Of a DNA stretch of 64,000 nt, positions 32,663-44,247 are shown in pieces. The notes beneath the pieces were generated by a model. It searched no databases. It was not told where the DNA came from and saw nothing but the letters and a program-made list of their open reading frames with translations. Position 1 is the first letter of the stretch; each line of letters opens with the position of its first letter. Source of the stretch: JADJPO01 sp963828555 (GTDB taxonomy: Bacteria; Actinomycetota; Actinomycetes; Actinomycetales; Kineosporiaceae); the NCBI GenBank assembly GCA_963828555.1, contig CAWHEL010000004.1, positions 1,178,001 to 1,242,000 of the forward strand. The letters run 5' to 3'. Position numbers and translations under genes: made by a program.

Positions 32663-33058
32663 GTGAGTGCACGCAGCAAGGCCCGCAAGCGGGCGCTGGA
32701 CCTGCTCTTCGAGGCGGACCTGCGCGGGGGCTCCGCCCGCGCCCTGCTCGCCGAGCGTGCGGGCACCGGCTACACCGCCGACCTGGTGAACGGCGTGGAG
32801 GAGAACCGCGAACGGATCGACGAACTGCTGTCCACCTACTCCCAGGGCTGGACCCTGGACCGGATGCCCGCGGTGGATCGCGCCGTGCTCCGGATCGGTG
32901 CCTGGGAGTTGCTGTTCAACGACGAGGTACCGGACGCCGTGGCGATCGACGAGGCGGTCGAGCTGGCCACGAACCTGTCCACCGAGGCGTCGCCGTCGTT
33001 CGTGAACGGACTGCTCGCCCGGTTGCTGGATGTGAAGGCGACGCCCACACAGACGTGA
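32663..33058 (+). CDS. nusB: Transcription antitermination factor NusB
   Basis: Helical protein that joins NusE on boxA of rRNA leaders. Typical segments are ARSKARKRALDLLFEADLRGG, TLDRMPAVDRAVLRIGAWELLFNDEVPDAVAIDEAVELA and the end SPSFVNGLLARLL. Length 131 aa. GTG 32663 overlaps the region just after the efp stop (TGAGGTG), so efp and nusB are cotranscribed. The convergent bldD gene ends 49 bases downstream. Confidence 0.96.
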   Translation: MSARSKARKRALDLLFEADLRGGSARALLAERAGTGYTADLVNGVEENRERIDELLSTYSQGWTLDRMPAVDRAVLRIGAWELLFNDEVPDAVAIDEAVELATNLSTEASPSFVNGLLARLLDVKATPTQT

Positions 33059-33106
33059 AGGGCGGTACGGGCTGTGATGACCGCCCGGACCGCCCTTCAC
33101 CGTCGG

Positions 33107-33604
33107 TCACTCGTCGGCGGCCACCGCGCGCCGGGCGTCGGCGTTGAGCACGCCCCAGGCGATCAGCTGCTCGGCCAGCACGGCCGGCGGCACGTCGTAG
33201 ATCACTGCGAGGGTGCGCAGGTCGTCGGTACGGATGGACAGGACCTTGCCGTTGTAGTCGCCGCGCTGGCCCTGGATGGTGGCGGCGTATCGGGCGAGCG
33301 GACCGGCCTTCTCGGCCGGAACGGACTGCAGCCGCTCCAGGTCGAGCACCAGCTTGGGCGGCGGCTCGCTGCTGCCGGTGGGAGCGGCGTCGGGCAGGAG
33401 GGCTTGGACCGGGACGCCGTAGAAGTCCGCGAGCTCGGCGAGACGCTGAACGGTGACGGCACGGTCCCCGCGCTCGTAGGAGCCCACGACGACCGCCTTC
33501 CAGCGGCCCTCGGACTTCTCTTCCACCCCGTGCAGGGACAGACCCTGCTGAGTGCGGATCGCGCGGAGACGGGCACCCAGTGCCCGTGCGTAATCGGAGG
33601 CCAT
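33107..33604 (-). CDS. bldD: Developmental master regulator BldD
   Basis: Cyclic-di-GMP-responsive repressor of sporulation genes in actinomycetes, 165 aa. The N-terminal XRE-type HTH (SDYARALGARLRAIRTQQGLSLHGVEEKS, VVVGSYERGDRAVTVQRLAELADFYGVPV) matches Streptomyces BldD nearly residue for residue. The C-terminal domain has the c-di-GMP signature RGD-x8-RxDD (RGDYNGKVLSIRTDD). ATG at 33602-33604 is chosen because the family starts there, although the frame is open upstream to 33754. A BldD-box-like sequence lies directly upstream, suggesting autorepression. Presence of BldD implies a developmental or sporulating actinomycete relative. Confidence 0.96.
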   Translation of the reverse strand: MASDYARALGARLRAIRTQQGLSLHGVEEKSEGRWKAVVVGSYERGDRAVTVQRLAELADFYGVPVQALLPDAAPTGSSEPPPKLVLDLERLQSVPAEKAGPLARYAATIQGQRGDYNGKVLSIRTDDLRTLAVIYDVPPAVLAEQLIAWGVLNADARRAVAADE

Positions 33605-33613
33605 GGCCCGATG

Positions 33614-33628
33614 GTCACGGAGAGTTAT
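33614..33628. promoter_or_regulatory. BldD-box-like sequence upstream of bldD
   Basis: GTCACGGAGAGTTAT fits the described BldD pseudopalindrome (BTNACNCWGNGTNAV) except for one core base (G for C) and the last base. It lies 10 bases before the bldD start, where autorepression would act. Confidence 0.4.
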
Positions 33629-33849
33629 CTCCCCCGTCAAGCGGGATCGCCGAATCGCTAGGGGTGAATCTTTGTCAGCGGGGTGGAAACAGCTGAATTG
33701 CCTGAATTGTCCTCGTCCATTCGGGGGGTGACGGGTGCGTGACGTGGTGCGCACTGCCGGGTGGCAAACGTCACGGTGCGAGCCCGGCCGGGCCGACGCG
33801 TGGTCACCGCCCCGGATCGGGGCGACTGCTAGCCTCGCTGGCGTCCGAC

Positions 33850-33885
33850 CAGTCCTTTAAGCCCGTCCGGAGAGGCGGGGAAGGG
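33850..33885 (+). promoter_or_regulatory. PyrR-binding RNA element overlapping the pyrR ribosome-binding site
   Basis: The leader segment has CCTTTAA (33854-33860), CCCGTCCGGAGAGGCGGGG and then AAGGG (33881-33885). CCTTT can pair with AAGGG, and CCCG with CGGG around the loop TCCGGAGAGG. This is the arrangement of the actinobacterial PyrR-binding loop, where PyrR with UMP hides the ribosome-binding site. It directly precedes ATG 33886, so control should be translational. Confidence 0.65.
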
Positions 33886-34434
33886 ATGGCAGCAATGGCG
33901 TCTGCCCGCACCGTGCTCGAGCCCGCCGATATGGCCCGAGCGCTCACCCGGATCGCCCATGAGGTGCTCGAGCACAACAAGGGCTCCCAGGGACTCGTCG
34001 TTCTCGGCATCCCCACCCGTGGGGTGACCCTGGGCGAACGGCTGGCCCGCCGGCTCTCCGAGATCGAGGGTCGCCCCGTTCCGCACGGCCGGCTCGACGT
34101 GACCATGTACCGCGACGATCTGCGCAGCCAGCCGGTGCGCGCGCTGGGCGCCACCGCGCTGCCCGAGGGCGGCATCGACGACAAGGTCGTGGTCCTGGTG
34201 GACGACGTGCTCTTCTCCGGCCGCACCATCCGCGCCGCGTTGGACGCCCTGTCGGATCTGGGCCGTCCGCGCGCCGTCCGGCTGGCGGTGCTGGTGGACC
34301 GCGGCCATCGTGAACTGCCGATCCGGGCCGATCATGTGGGCAAGAACCTGCCCACCTCGCTCAGCGAGCGGGTGCGGGTGGCGCTGACCGAGAACGACGG
34401 TCGCGACGAGGTCGTCATCGAGGGGCCACGATGA
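33886..34434 (+). CDS. pyrR: Bifunctional pyr operon regulator / uracil phosphoribosyltransferase PyrR
   Basis: RNA-binding regulator of pyrimidine synthesis. The PRPP motif is VVVLVDDVLFSGRTIRAALDAL; other conserved parts are IAHEVLEHNKGSQGLVVLGIPTRGV, VTMYRDDLRSQ and LVDRGHRELPIRADHVGKNLPTS. Length 182 aa. ATG 33886 follows the hidden AAGGG; ATG 33895 is an alternative. It overlaps pyrB by 4 bases (ATGA). First gene of an eight-function operon for UMP synthesis. Confidence 0.97.
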   Translation: MAAMASARTVLEPADMARALTRIAHEVLEHNKGSQGLVVLGIPTRGVTLGERLARRLSEIEGRPVPHGRLDVTMYRDDLRSQPVRALGATALPEGGIDDKVVVLVDDVLFSGRTIRAALDALSDLGRPRAVRLAVLVDRGHRELPIRADHVGKNLPTSLSERVRVALTENDGRDEVVIEGPR

Positions 34435-35414
34435 GCCTCGCGAGTGGCCACCTGCTCAGCGCCGCGGACCTGGACCGGACGGCGGCGGTGACTCTGCTCG
34501 ACGTCGCCCAGCAGATGGCGGCCACCCAGCAGCGCTCGATCAAGAAGCTGCCCACCCTGCGCGGCCTGACCGTGGTCAACCTGTTCTACGAGGACTCCAC
34601 CCGGACCCGGATCTCGTTCGAGGCGGCGGCCAAGCGCCTGTCTGCCGATGTGATCAACTTCTCGGCCAAGGGGTCGAGCGTGTCCAAGGGGGAGAGCCTC
34701 AAGGACACCGCGCTCACGCTGCAGGCGATGGGCGCCGACGCCGTCGTGGTGCGGCACCCCGCCTCGGGTGCCCCACACCGGCTGGCCCACTCGGGCTGGG
34801 TCAGTGCGGCCGTGGTCAACGCCGGTGACGGCACCCACGAACACCCCACCCAGGCCCTGCTCGACGCCTTCACCCTGCGCCGTCACCTGGCCGGTGGCAC
34901 CGGTGACCTGGCCGGCCTGCGGGTGGCCGTGGTCGGTGACGTGCTGCACAGCCGCGTGGCCCGCTCCAACGTGCTGCTGCTGCACACCCTGGGGGCGCGC
35001 GTGGTGCTGGTCGCCCCACCCACCCTGCTTCCGGTCGGCGTCGACGCCTGGCCGGCGGCCGCCAGTCACGACCTGGACGCCGTCCTGGGCGGCGACGTGG
35101 GCGGGGCCCCCGACGCGGTGATGATGCTTCGGGTGCAGGCCGAGCGGATGAACGCGGCGTTCTTCCCCTCCGCCCGGGAGTACTCCCGGCGCTACGGTCT
35201 GGACGCGCGCCGCCTCGGCCTGCTGCCCGAGCACACGATCGTGATGCACCCCGGTCCGATGAACCGCGGGCTGGAGATCTCCGCGATCGCCGCGGACTCA
35301 CCGCGCTCGACCATCGTCGAGCAGGTCTCCAACGGCGTCGCGGTCAGGATGGCGGTGCTCTACCAACTGCTCTCGGGGGAGCAACCCGCCCCGGTGGAAG
35401 GAAGCGACCAGTGA
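34431..35414 (+). CDS. pyrB: Aspartate carbamoyltransferase, catalytic chain
   Basis: Transfers carbamoyl phosphate to aspartate. The carbamoyl-phosphate site FYEDSTRTRISFEAAAKRL is intact, as are KGSSVSKGESLKDTALTLQAMG, HPTQALLDAFTL and MHPGPMNRGLEI. Length 327 aa. No pyrI regulatory chain is nearby, as usual in actinobacteria. Start and stop overlap the neighbours by 4 bases each. Confidence 0.97.
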   Translation: MSLASGHLLSAADLDRTAAVTLLDVAQQMAATQQRSIKKLPTLRGLTVVNLFYEDSTRTRISFEAAAKRLSADVINFSAKGSSVSKGESLKDTALTLQAMGADAVVVRHPASGAPHRLAHSGWVSAAVVNAGDGTHEHPTQALLDAFTLRRHLAGGTGDLAGLRVAVVGDVLHSRVARSNVLLLHTLGARVVLVAPPTLLPVGVDAWPAAASHDLDAVLGGDVGGAPDAVMMLRVQAERMNAAFFPSAREYSRRYGLDARRLGLLPEHTIVMHPGPMNRGLEISAIAADSPRSTIVEQVSNGVAVRMAVLYQLLSGEQPAPVEGSDQ

Positions 35415-36706
35415 CCCACCTCGTCAAGGGTGCCCGCCTGCTCGGCGGCGCGCCGACGGATCTGCTGCTGCGCGACGGGGTGATCGCCGAGATCGGCACC
35501 GGTCTGTCCGTTGCCGGGGCCACCGTGCTGGACGCCGGCGGGCTGGTCGCCCTGCCCGGTCTGGTCGACCTGCACACCCACTTGCGCGAACCCGGCCGTG
35601 AAGACGCCGAGACCGTGGAGTCGGGCACCCGGGCCGCGGCGCACGGCGGGTTCACCGCGGTGCACGCGATGGCCAACACCGATCCGGTGGCCGACACCGC
35701 CGGGGTGGTCGAGCAGGTGTGGCGCCTGGGCCGGCGGTCCGGCTGGGTCGACGTCCGCCCGGTGGGCGCGGTGACGCTCGGCCTGCGTGGTGAGCGGCTC
35801 GCCGAGCTCGGCGCGATGGCCGACTCGGCCGCCGCCGTCCGGGTGTTCTCCGACGACGGCAAGTGCGTCAGCGACGCCGTGCTGATGCGCCGTGCCCTGG
35901 AGTACGTGAAGGCCTTCGACGGCGTGGTCGCCCAGCACTCCCAGGAGCCGCGCCTGACCGAGGACGCCCAGATGCACGAGGGCGAGGTCAGTGCCGTGCT
36001 CGGCCTGCGCGGCTGGCCGGCGGTGGCCGAGGAGGCGATCATCGCCCGGGACGTGTTGCTGGCCGGGCACGTCGGCTCCCGGTTGCACATCTGCCACGTC
36101 TCCACCGCCGGGTCGGTGGACATTGTGCGCTGGGCCAAGCAGCGCGGCGTGCAGGTGACCGCGGAGGTGACTCCGCACCACCTGATGCTCACCGACGAGG
36201 AGGTGCGCAGCTACGACCCGGTGTTCAAGGTGAACCCCCCGCTGCGTCGGGCTTCCGACGTCGAGGCGGTGCGGGCCGGGCTGGCCGACGGCACGCTGGA
36301 CATCGTCGCCACCGACCACGCCCCGCACCCGGTGGAGGACAAGGACTGCGAGTGGGCGGTCGCTGCGATGGGGATGACCGGGCTGGAGACGGCGCTGGCC
36401 GTGGTCCAACAGACCATGGTCGACACCGGCCTGCTGGACTGGGCCGGGGTGGCCGAGCGGATGTCCTTCGCACCGGCCCGGATCGGGCGCCTGCGTGACC
36501 AGGGACGTGCGGTGGCCGTGGGCCAGCCGGCCCACCTGGTGCTCTACGACCCCGCGGCGCCGTGGACGGTGCACCCCGATCAGCTGGCTACCGCCGGGCT
36601 GAACTCTCCCTGGCGGGGGCGGGACCTGCCCGGGCGCGTGGTCGCCACGTTCTACGGCGGTCACCCCACGGTGCTGGACGGCGCCACCACGGAAGGACGA
36701 CGGTGA
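35411..36706 (+). CDS. pyrC: Dihydroorotase (class I)
   Basis: Zinc amidohydrolase that closes carbamoyl-aspartate to dihydroorotate. Metal ligands are in VDLHTHLREPGREDAETVESG, the second motif in ICHVSTAGSVD, and the catalytic Asp in DIVATDHAPHPVEDK; AEVTPHHLMLTDE is the bridging region. Length 431 aa fits the bacterial class I type that associates with PyrB. GTG 35411 overlaps the pyrB stop by 4 bases. Confidence 0.96.
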   Translation: MTHLVKGARLLGGAPTDLLLRDGVIAEIGTGLSVAGATVLDAGGLVALPGLVDLHTHLREPGREDAETVESGTRAAAHGGFTAVHAMANTDPVADTAGVVEQVWRLGRRSGWVDVRPVGAVTLGLRGERLAELGAMADSAAAVRVFSDDGKCVSDAVLMRRALEYVKAFDGVVAQHSQEPRLTEDAQMHEGEVSAVLGLRGWPAVAEEAIIARDVLLAGHVGSRLHICHVSTAGSVDIVRWAKQRGVQVTAEVTPHHLMLTDEEVRSYDPVFKVNPPLRRASDVEAVRAGLADGTLDIVATDHAPHPVEDKDCEWAVAAMGMTGLETALAVVQQTMVDTGLLDWAGVAERMSFAPARIGRLRDQGRAVAVGQPAHLVLYDPAAPWTVHPDQLATAGLNSPWRGRDLPGRVVATFYGGHPTVLDGATTEGRR

Positions 36707-37847
36707 GCCCCGCAGCTCTGCTGGTGCTCGAGGACGGCCGGGTGTGGCCCGGAAATGTCTACGGCGCAACAGGTTCCACACTCGGTGAGGCGGTCTTCGC
36801 GACCGGCATGACCGGCTACCAGGAGACCCTCACCGACCCCTCCTATCACCGCCAGATCGTGGTGATGACCGCGCCGCACATCGGCAACACGGGTGTGAAC
36901 GACGAGGACGGCGAGTCGAGCCGGATCTGGGTGGCCGGCTACGTGGTGCGTGACCCCGCCCGTCGGGCCTCGAACTGGCGTTCGCGGCGCGAGCTGACCG
37001 CCGAGCTGGCCGAGGCGGGGGTGGTCGGGATCAGCGGGGTGGACACCCGCGCGGTGACCCGCCACCTGCGCGAGCGCGGCGCGATGCGGGCCGGCATCTT
37101 CTCCGGGGCGGCGCTGACCGGACGCACGGAGGCGGAGCTGGTGGAGCAGGTGCGTTCGGCACCACCGATGGCCGGTGCCGACCTGGCCGCCGAGGTGACC
37201 ACCGCGGCCCCGTATGTCGTTGCCGCGCAGGGGGAGAAGCGACTCACGGTGGCTGCGGTGGACCTCGGGATCAAGGCGATGACCCCGCACCGGCTGGCCG
37301 AGCGGGGGATCGAGGTGCATGTGCTGCCCTCGACCTCCACCCTCGAGCAGGTGCTGGCCGTCCAGCCGGACGGCGTGTTCTTCAGCAACGGCCCGGGGGA
37401 CCCGGCCGCGGCCGCCGGCCCGGTCGCGCTGCTCGCCCAGGTGCTGCAGCGCGGGATCCCGTTCTTCGGGATCTGCTTCGGCAACCAGATGCTCGGCCGT
37501 GCCCTCGGCCTGGAGACCTACAAGCTCGGCTACGGCCACCGGGGGATCAACCAGCCGGTGCAGGACCTGACCACCCGCCGGGTCGAGGTCACCGCACACA
37601 ATCACGGGTTCGCCGTCCGCGCCCCGCTCGGGGAGGTCTTCGCCACCCCCTTCGGCCGGGCCGAGGTGAGTCACGTCTGCCTGAATGACCAGGTGGTGGA
37701 GGGGCTGCGTTGCCTGGACACCCCGGCCTTCTCGGTGCAGTACCACCCCGAGGCGGCCGCCGGCCCGCACGACGCCGCCTACCTGTTCGATCGATTCGTG
37801 GACCTGATGACCGCTTCCGGGTCCCACCAGCAGATGGCGAGCCGCTG

Positions 37848-37848
<1 letters not shown>
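36703..37848 (+). CDS. carA: Carbamoyl-phosphate synthase, glutaminase small chain
   Basis: Provides ammonia from glutamine to CarB. The N-terminal domain starts ALLVLEDGRVWPGNVYGATGSTLGEAVFATGMTGYQETLTDPSY. The class I glutamine amidotransferase domain has the catalytic cysteine C258 in PFFGICFGNQMLGRALG and His/Glu in VQYHPEAAAGPHD. GTG 36703 overlaps the pyrC stop (GTGA). Length 381 aa. Its stop shares a base with the carB ATG (TGATG). Confidence 0.97.
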
Positions 37849-41194
<3,346 letters not shown>

Positions 41195-41198
<4 letters not shown>

Positions 41199-41818
41199 GC
41201 CCGGTGCAGCAACGCGTCGCCGTCCGCAGCGTGCAGCCCGAGGGCGCCTATCACCGGGTGATCCTGGACGCTCCGGCGGTCGCCGGGCAGGCCCGGCCCG
41301 GCCAGTTCGTCGCCCTCGCGGTAGGGGAGGAGCCGACCGCGATGCTGCTGCGGCGCAGCTTCTCGATCGCCGCGGCCCGTGACGGCGGCCTGGAACTGCT
41401 GATCGCCGCCGCCGGGCCGGGCAGCAGTTGGCTCACCCGGCGCCGCCCCGGCGACGAGGTCGATCTGGTCGGCCCGCTCGGCAGCGCTTTTCCCGCGCCG
41501 GCGCCCGGTGCCGGGTGCGTGCTGGTCGGCGGCGGCTACGGCGCCGCGCCGATGGTGTGGTGGGCAGGCGTTCTGGTGGGCCGAGGGCACCGGGTGGCGC
41601 TGGTGCTCGGCGCCGCCACGGCCGGCCGGCTGGCCGGGGTCGAGGCGGCCCGCGCGTTGGGGGTTCCGGTGCAGGTGACCACGGACGACGGCAGCGCGGG
41701 GGAGCGGGGCAGGGTCACCGATGTGCTCGCGTGGGCGATCGGATCCGTTGCAGGAGAATCCGAATCTGATCCGAATCTGAATCCGAATCTGAATTTGAAT
41801 CCGAATCTGAATCGGTGA
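41195..41818 (+). CDS. pyrK: Dihydroorotate dehydrogenase electron-transfer subunit, N-terminal part (split pyrK)
   Basis: FAD- and NAD-binding half of PyrK, which passes electrons between PyrD and NAD. Visible are MLLRRSFSIAAARDGGLELLI (FAD), PGDEVDLVGPLGSAFPAP and CVLVGGGYGAAPMVWWAGVL (NAD). After VTDVLAWAIGSV the frame runs into a GAATCY hexamer array and ends as SDPNLNPNLNLNPNLNR. One unit of the array is a pentamer; restoring the missing A gives an (ES)n linker that reads straight into VTEAYACGPM of the next segment. So pyrK is split here by one base, either truly or by a sequence error. The iron-sulfur part is encoded separately at 41815. Confidence 0.85.
41756..41814 (+). repeat. Array of ten GAATCY-type units, one a pentamer, in pyrK
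   Basis: Nine hexamers (GAATCC, GAATCT, one GAATTT, one GAATCG) and one pentamer GATCC at 41768-41772. The array is AT-rich compared with the surrounding gene. Without the pentamer the reading frame would be continuous through the whole of pyrK. Confidence 0.95.
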
Positions 41819-42069
41819 CCGAGGCCTACGCCTGCGGCCCGATGGCGATGCTTGCGGCGGTGACCCGGGAGTGCCACGGCGCTGGTGTCCGGGCCTGGTG
41901 CGCGGTGGAGGAGGCGATGGCCTGCGGGATCGGGGTGTGCATGACCTGCGTGCTGCCGGTGGAGGGCCCGGACGGTGCGGTGCGGATGACCCGTACCTGC
42001 ACCGACGGCCCCACGTTCGACGGCGCCACCATCGCCTGGGACAGCATCGGGAAGGTCGTGCCGGCATGA
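41815..42069 (+). CDS. pyrK: Dihydroorotate dehydrogenase electron-transfer subunit, iron-sulfur C-terminal part (split pyrK)
   Basis: The remaining 84 residues of PyrK, beginning VTEAYACGPMAMLAAV, the usual end of the NAD domain, then the [2Fe-2S] site C-x4-C-x2-C ... C (MACGIGVCMTC and RTCTDGP). GTG 41815 overlaps the TGA of the upstream piece by 4 bases, the same spacing as the other junctions in this operon, so coupled translation of two chains is possible. It also overlaps pyrD. All four cluster cysteines are intact. Confidence 0.8.
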   Translation: MTEAYACGPMAMLAAVTRECHGAGVRAWCAVEEAMACGIGVCMTCVLPVEGPDGAVRMTRTCTDGPTFDGATIAWDSIGKVVPA

Positions 42070-43010
42070 CGGCGGTCGATCTGAGCACCCGGCTCGGCGC
42101 CCTGAGGCTGCCGAACCCGGTGCTGACTGCCAGCGGGTGCTCGGCTGCGGGCCGCGAGCTGGCCCCCTACCTCGACGTCGCAGGTCTGGGCGCTGTGGTC
42201 ACCAAGTCGATCCAACGGGCGCTGCGCCCGGGGAGACCCACGCCGCGGATGGCCGAGACGCCGTCCGGCATGCTGAACAGCATCGGTCTGCAGGGGCCGG
42301 GGATCGAGGCGTTCTGCGCCCACGATCTGCCCTGGCTGCGCGAGGCGGGGGCGCGGGCCGTGGTCTCGATCGCCGGGGGCGACGCCGCCGAGTTCGCGGA
42401 ACTGGCCTCGCGGCTGGCCGCAGAGCCAGGGGTGAGCGCGATCGAGGTGAACATCTCCTGCCCGAACGTGGCCAACCGCGGCCTGGTCTTCGCCTGTGAC
42501 CCCGGCTCCAGTACCGAGGTGGTGGCGGGGGTGGTGGCGGCGGTGTCCGGGCGGGTACCGGTGCTGGCCAAGCTCTCGCCCGACGTCACCGACATCACCG
42601 TGATCGCCGGGGCCTGCCTGGAGGCCGGCGCCGACGGACTGTCCATGATCAATACCACCCTGGGCATGGTGATCGACACCGACACCCTGCGGCCGGTGCT
42701 GGCCGGCATCACCGGGGGACTGTCCGGGCCCGCGATCCGGCCGATCGCCGTCCGCTGCGTCTACCAGGTGCACGCCGCGATGCGGTCCGGGCGGATCCCG
42801 ACGGCCCCGATCGTCGGCATCGGCGGGGTGATCACCGGGCTGGACGCGCTGCAGCTGGCGGCGGCAGGGGCGAGCGCGGTGCAGGTCGGCACGGCCACCT
42901 TCCACGACCCGGGCGCTGCGGCCCGGGTGCTCGCAGAACTCGCGGACGCCTTGGCGCAGCGAGGATTCGACCGGTTCGAGGACGCGATTGGACGGGCACA
43001 TGACGCGTGA
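42066..43010 (+). CDS. pyrD: Dihydroorotate dehydrogenase, class 1B catalytic subunit
   Basis: FMN enzyme that oxidises dihydroorotate to orotate with NAD through PyrK. The catalytic cysteine is C132 in AIEVNISCPNVANRG; other conserved parts are LPNPVLTASGC, GLQGPGIEAF, PVLAKLSPDVTDI, INTTLGMVIDTDT and GGLSGPAIRPIAVRCVYQV. Class 1B fits the presence of pyrK. Length 314 aa. It overlaps the pyrK C-terminal piece by 4 bases and pyrF by 11. Confidence 0.96.
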   Translation: MTAVDLSTRLGALRLPNPVLTASGCSAAGRELAPYLDVAGLGAVVTKSIQRALRPGRPTPRMAETPSGMLNSIGLQGPGIEAFCAHDLPWLREAGARAVVSIAGGDAAEFAELASRLAAEPGVSAIEVNISCPNVANRGLVFACDPGSSTEVVAGVVAAVSGRVPVLAKLSPDVTDITVIAGACLEAGADGLSMINTTLGMVIDTDTLRPVLAGITGGLSGPAIRPIAVRCVYQVHAAMRSGRIPTAPIVGIGGVITGLDALQLAAAGASAVQVGTATFHDPGAAARVLAELADALAQRGFDRFEDAIGRAHDA

Positions 43011-43842
43011 GGCGTTCGGGGCGAGGCTGGTGGCGGCGACGGTCGCGCGAGGGCCGCTGTGTGTGGGCATCGACCCGCATCCGCAGTTGCTGTCCCAGTG
43101 GGGGCTCGACGACGACGTGGCCGGGCTGGAGCGGTTCGCCTTGACCACCGTCGAGGCGCTGGCCGGGCAGGTGGCGGTGCTCAAGCCGCAGTGCGCCTTC
43201 TTCGAGCGGCACGGCTCCCGCGGAGTGGCGGTGCTCGAGCGGGTGCTCGCCGAGGCCGGCCAGGCCGGCGCACTGACCATCGCCGACGCCAAACGGGGCG
43301 ACATCGGCTCCACCATGACCGCCTACGCCCAGGCGTTCGTCGGGGAGGGCTCACCTCTGGCGGCCGACGCGGTGACCGCGTCTGCCTACCTCGGGTTCGG
43401 ATCCCTGCGCCCGCTGCTCGACCTGGCTGCGCAGACCGGGCGCGGGGTCTTCGTGCTCGCGCTCACCTCCAACCCGGAGGGCCCCCAGGTGCAGCACGCC
43501 CGGCTCGCCGACGGGCGCACCGTGGCGCAGAGCATGCTGGACGCCGTCGCGGCGGAGAACGCGGGGGCGCAGCCACTGGGGTCGGTCGGCGCCGTGGTCG
43601 GGGCGACCATCGGCGGTGCCGGCGCTGCACACGACCTGAGCGCGGTCAACGGGCCGCTGCTGGCGCCCGGGGTCGGCGCCCAAGGGGCGGGGTCGGCCGA
43701 GCTGCGCCAGGTGTTCGGTGCGGCGCTCGCGCACGTGCTGCCCAGTTCCAGTCGCGAGGTGCTGCGCGGTGGGCCGACCGTGGACGGCCTGCGCGAGGCG
43801 GCCGCCCGCACCCTGGACGAAGTCACGGCCACCCTTCGCTGA
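43000..43842 (+). CDS. pyrF: Orotidine 5'-phosphate decarboxylase (PyrF type 2)
   Basis: Makes UMP from OMP. The catalytic motif DAKRGDIGSTMTAYAQAF is of the long PyrF2 type usual in actinobacteria; LCVGIDPHPQLLSQWGL and LKPQCAFFERHGSRG are also typical. ATG 43000 is chosen; TTG 42988 is in frame upstream. Length 280 aa. It ends the pyrimidine operon. In many actinobacteria mihF follows directly, but here a four-gene cassette and a repeat region come between. Confidence 0.95.
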   Translation: MTREAFGARLVAATVARGPLCVGIDPHPQLLSQWGLDDDVAGLERFALTTVEALAGQVAVLKPQCAFFERHGSRGVAVLERVLAEAGQAGALTIADAKRGDIGSTMTAYAQAFVGEGSPLAADAVTASAYLGFGSLRPLLDLAAQTGRGVFVLALTSNPEGPQVQHARLADGRTVAQSMLDAVAAENAGAQPLGSVGAVVGATIGGAGAAHDLSAVNGPLLAPGVGAQGAGSAELRQVFGAALAHVLPSSSREVLRGGPTVDGLREAAARTLDEVTATLR

Positions 43843-43876
43843 CGCATCCAGGGTTCCTCCCAAATAGTGCACCGGC

Positions 43877-43910
43877 TGGTTCAGTGAGCTACTGTGAACC
43901 ACATGGTTCA
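43877..43910. promoter_or_regulatory. Operator-like triple half-sites at the ArsR-family gene start
   Basis: TGGTTCA (43877-43883), TGAACCA (43895-43901) and TGGTTCA (43904-43910) give a perfect inverted pair with an 11-base gap plus one more direct half-site covering the start codon. This is a good candidate for ArsR-type autorepression. Confidence 0.55.
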
Positions 43911-44247
43911 GCAACTGTCGTCGGGCGACCTGGATCGCCTGTTCTCGGCGGTCGCCGACCCCACCCGTCGCGAGGTGCTGGCCCGGCTCGGCCAGGGCCC
44001 GGCGACGGTCGGGTCGCTGGCGGAGCCGTTCGGCATGACGATCACCGGGATGCGCAAGCACATCCAGGTGCTGGAGGACGCCGGGCTGGTGGTCACCCGC
44101 AAGCTCGGGCGGGCGCGGGAGTGCCGGCTCGGTGACGAGCGACTGGATGGCGCGATGGCCTGGATCACCTTCTATCAACGCCTGTGGGAACGTCGGCTGG
44201 ACGGACTCGAGGCCTACTTCACGCTGCGGAACGGAGTCGACCGATGA
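43894..44247 (+). CDS. ArsR-family transcriptional regulator
   Basis: Winged-helix repressor of 117 aa: LDRLFSAVADPTRREVLARLGQGPATVGSLAEPFGMTITGMRKHIQVLEDAGLV is the typical ArsR/HTH_20 domain; it lacks the metal-binding CVC motif, so the signal is not arsenic-type metal. GTG 43894 or ATG 43903. The downstream SRPBCC gene overlaps it by 4 bases; ArsR/SRPBCC pairs of this kind are common in actinobacteria, with unknown ligands. Confidence 0.88.
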   Translation: MNHMVQQLSSGDLDRLFSAVADPTRREVLARLGQGPATVGSLAEPFGMTITGMRKHIQVLEDAGLVVTRKLGRARECRLGDERLDGAMAWITFYQRLWERRLDGLEAYFTLRNGVDR

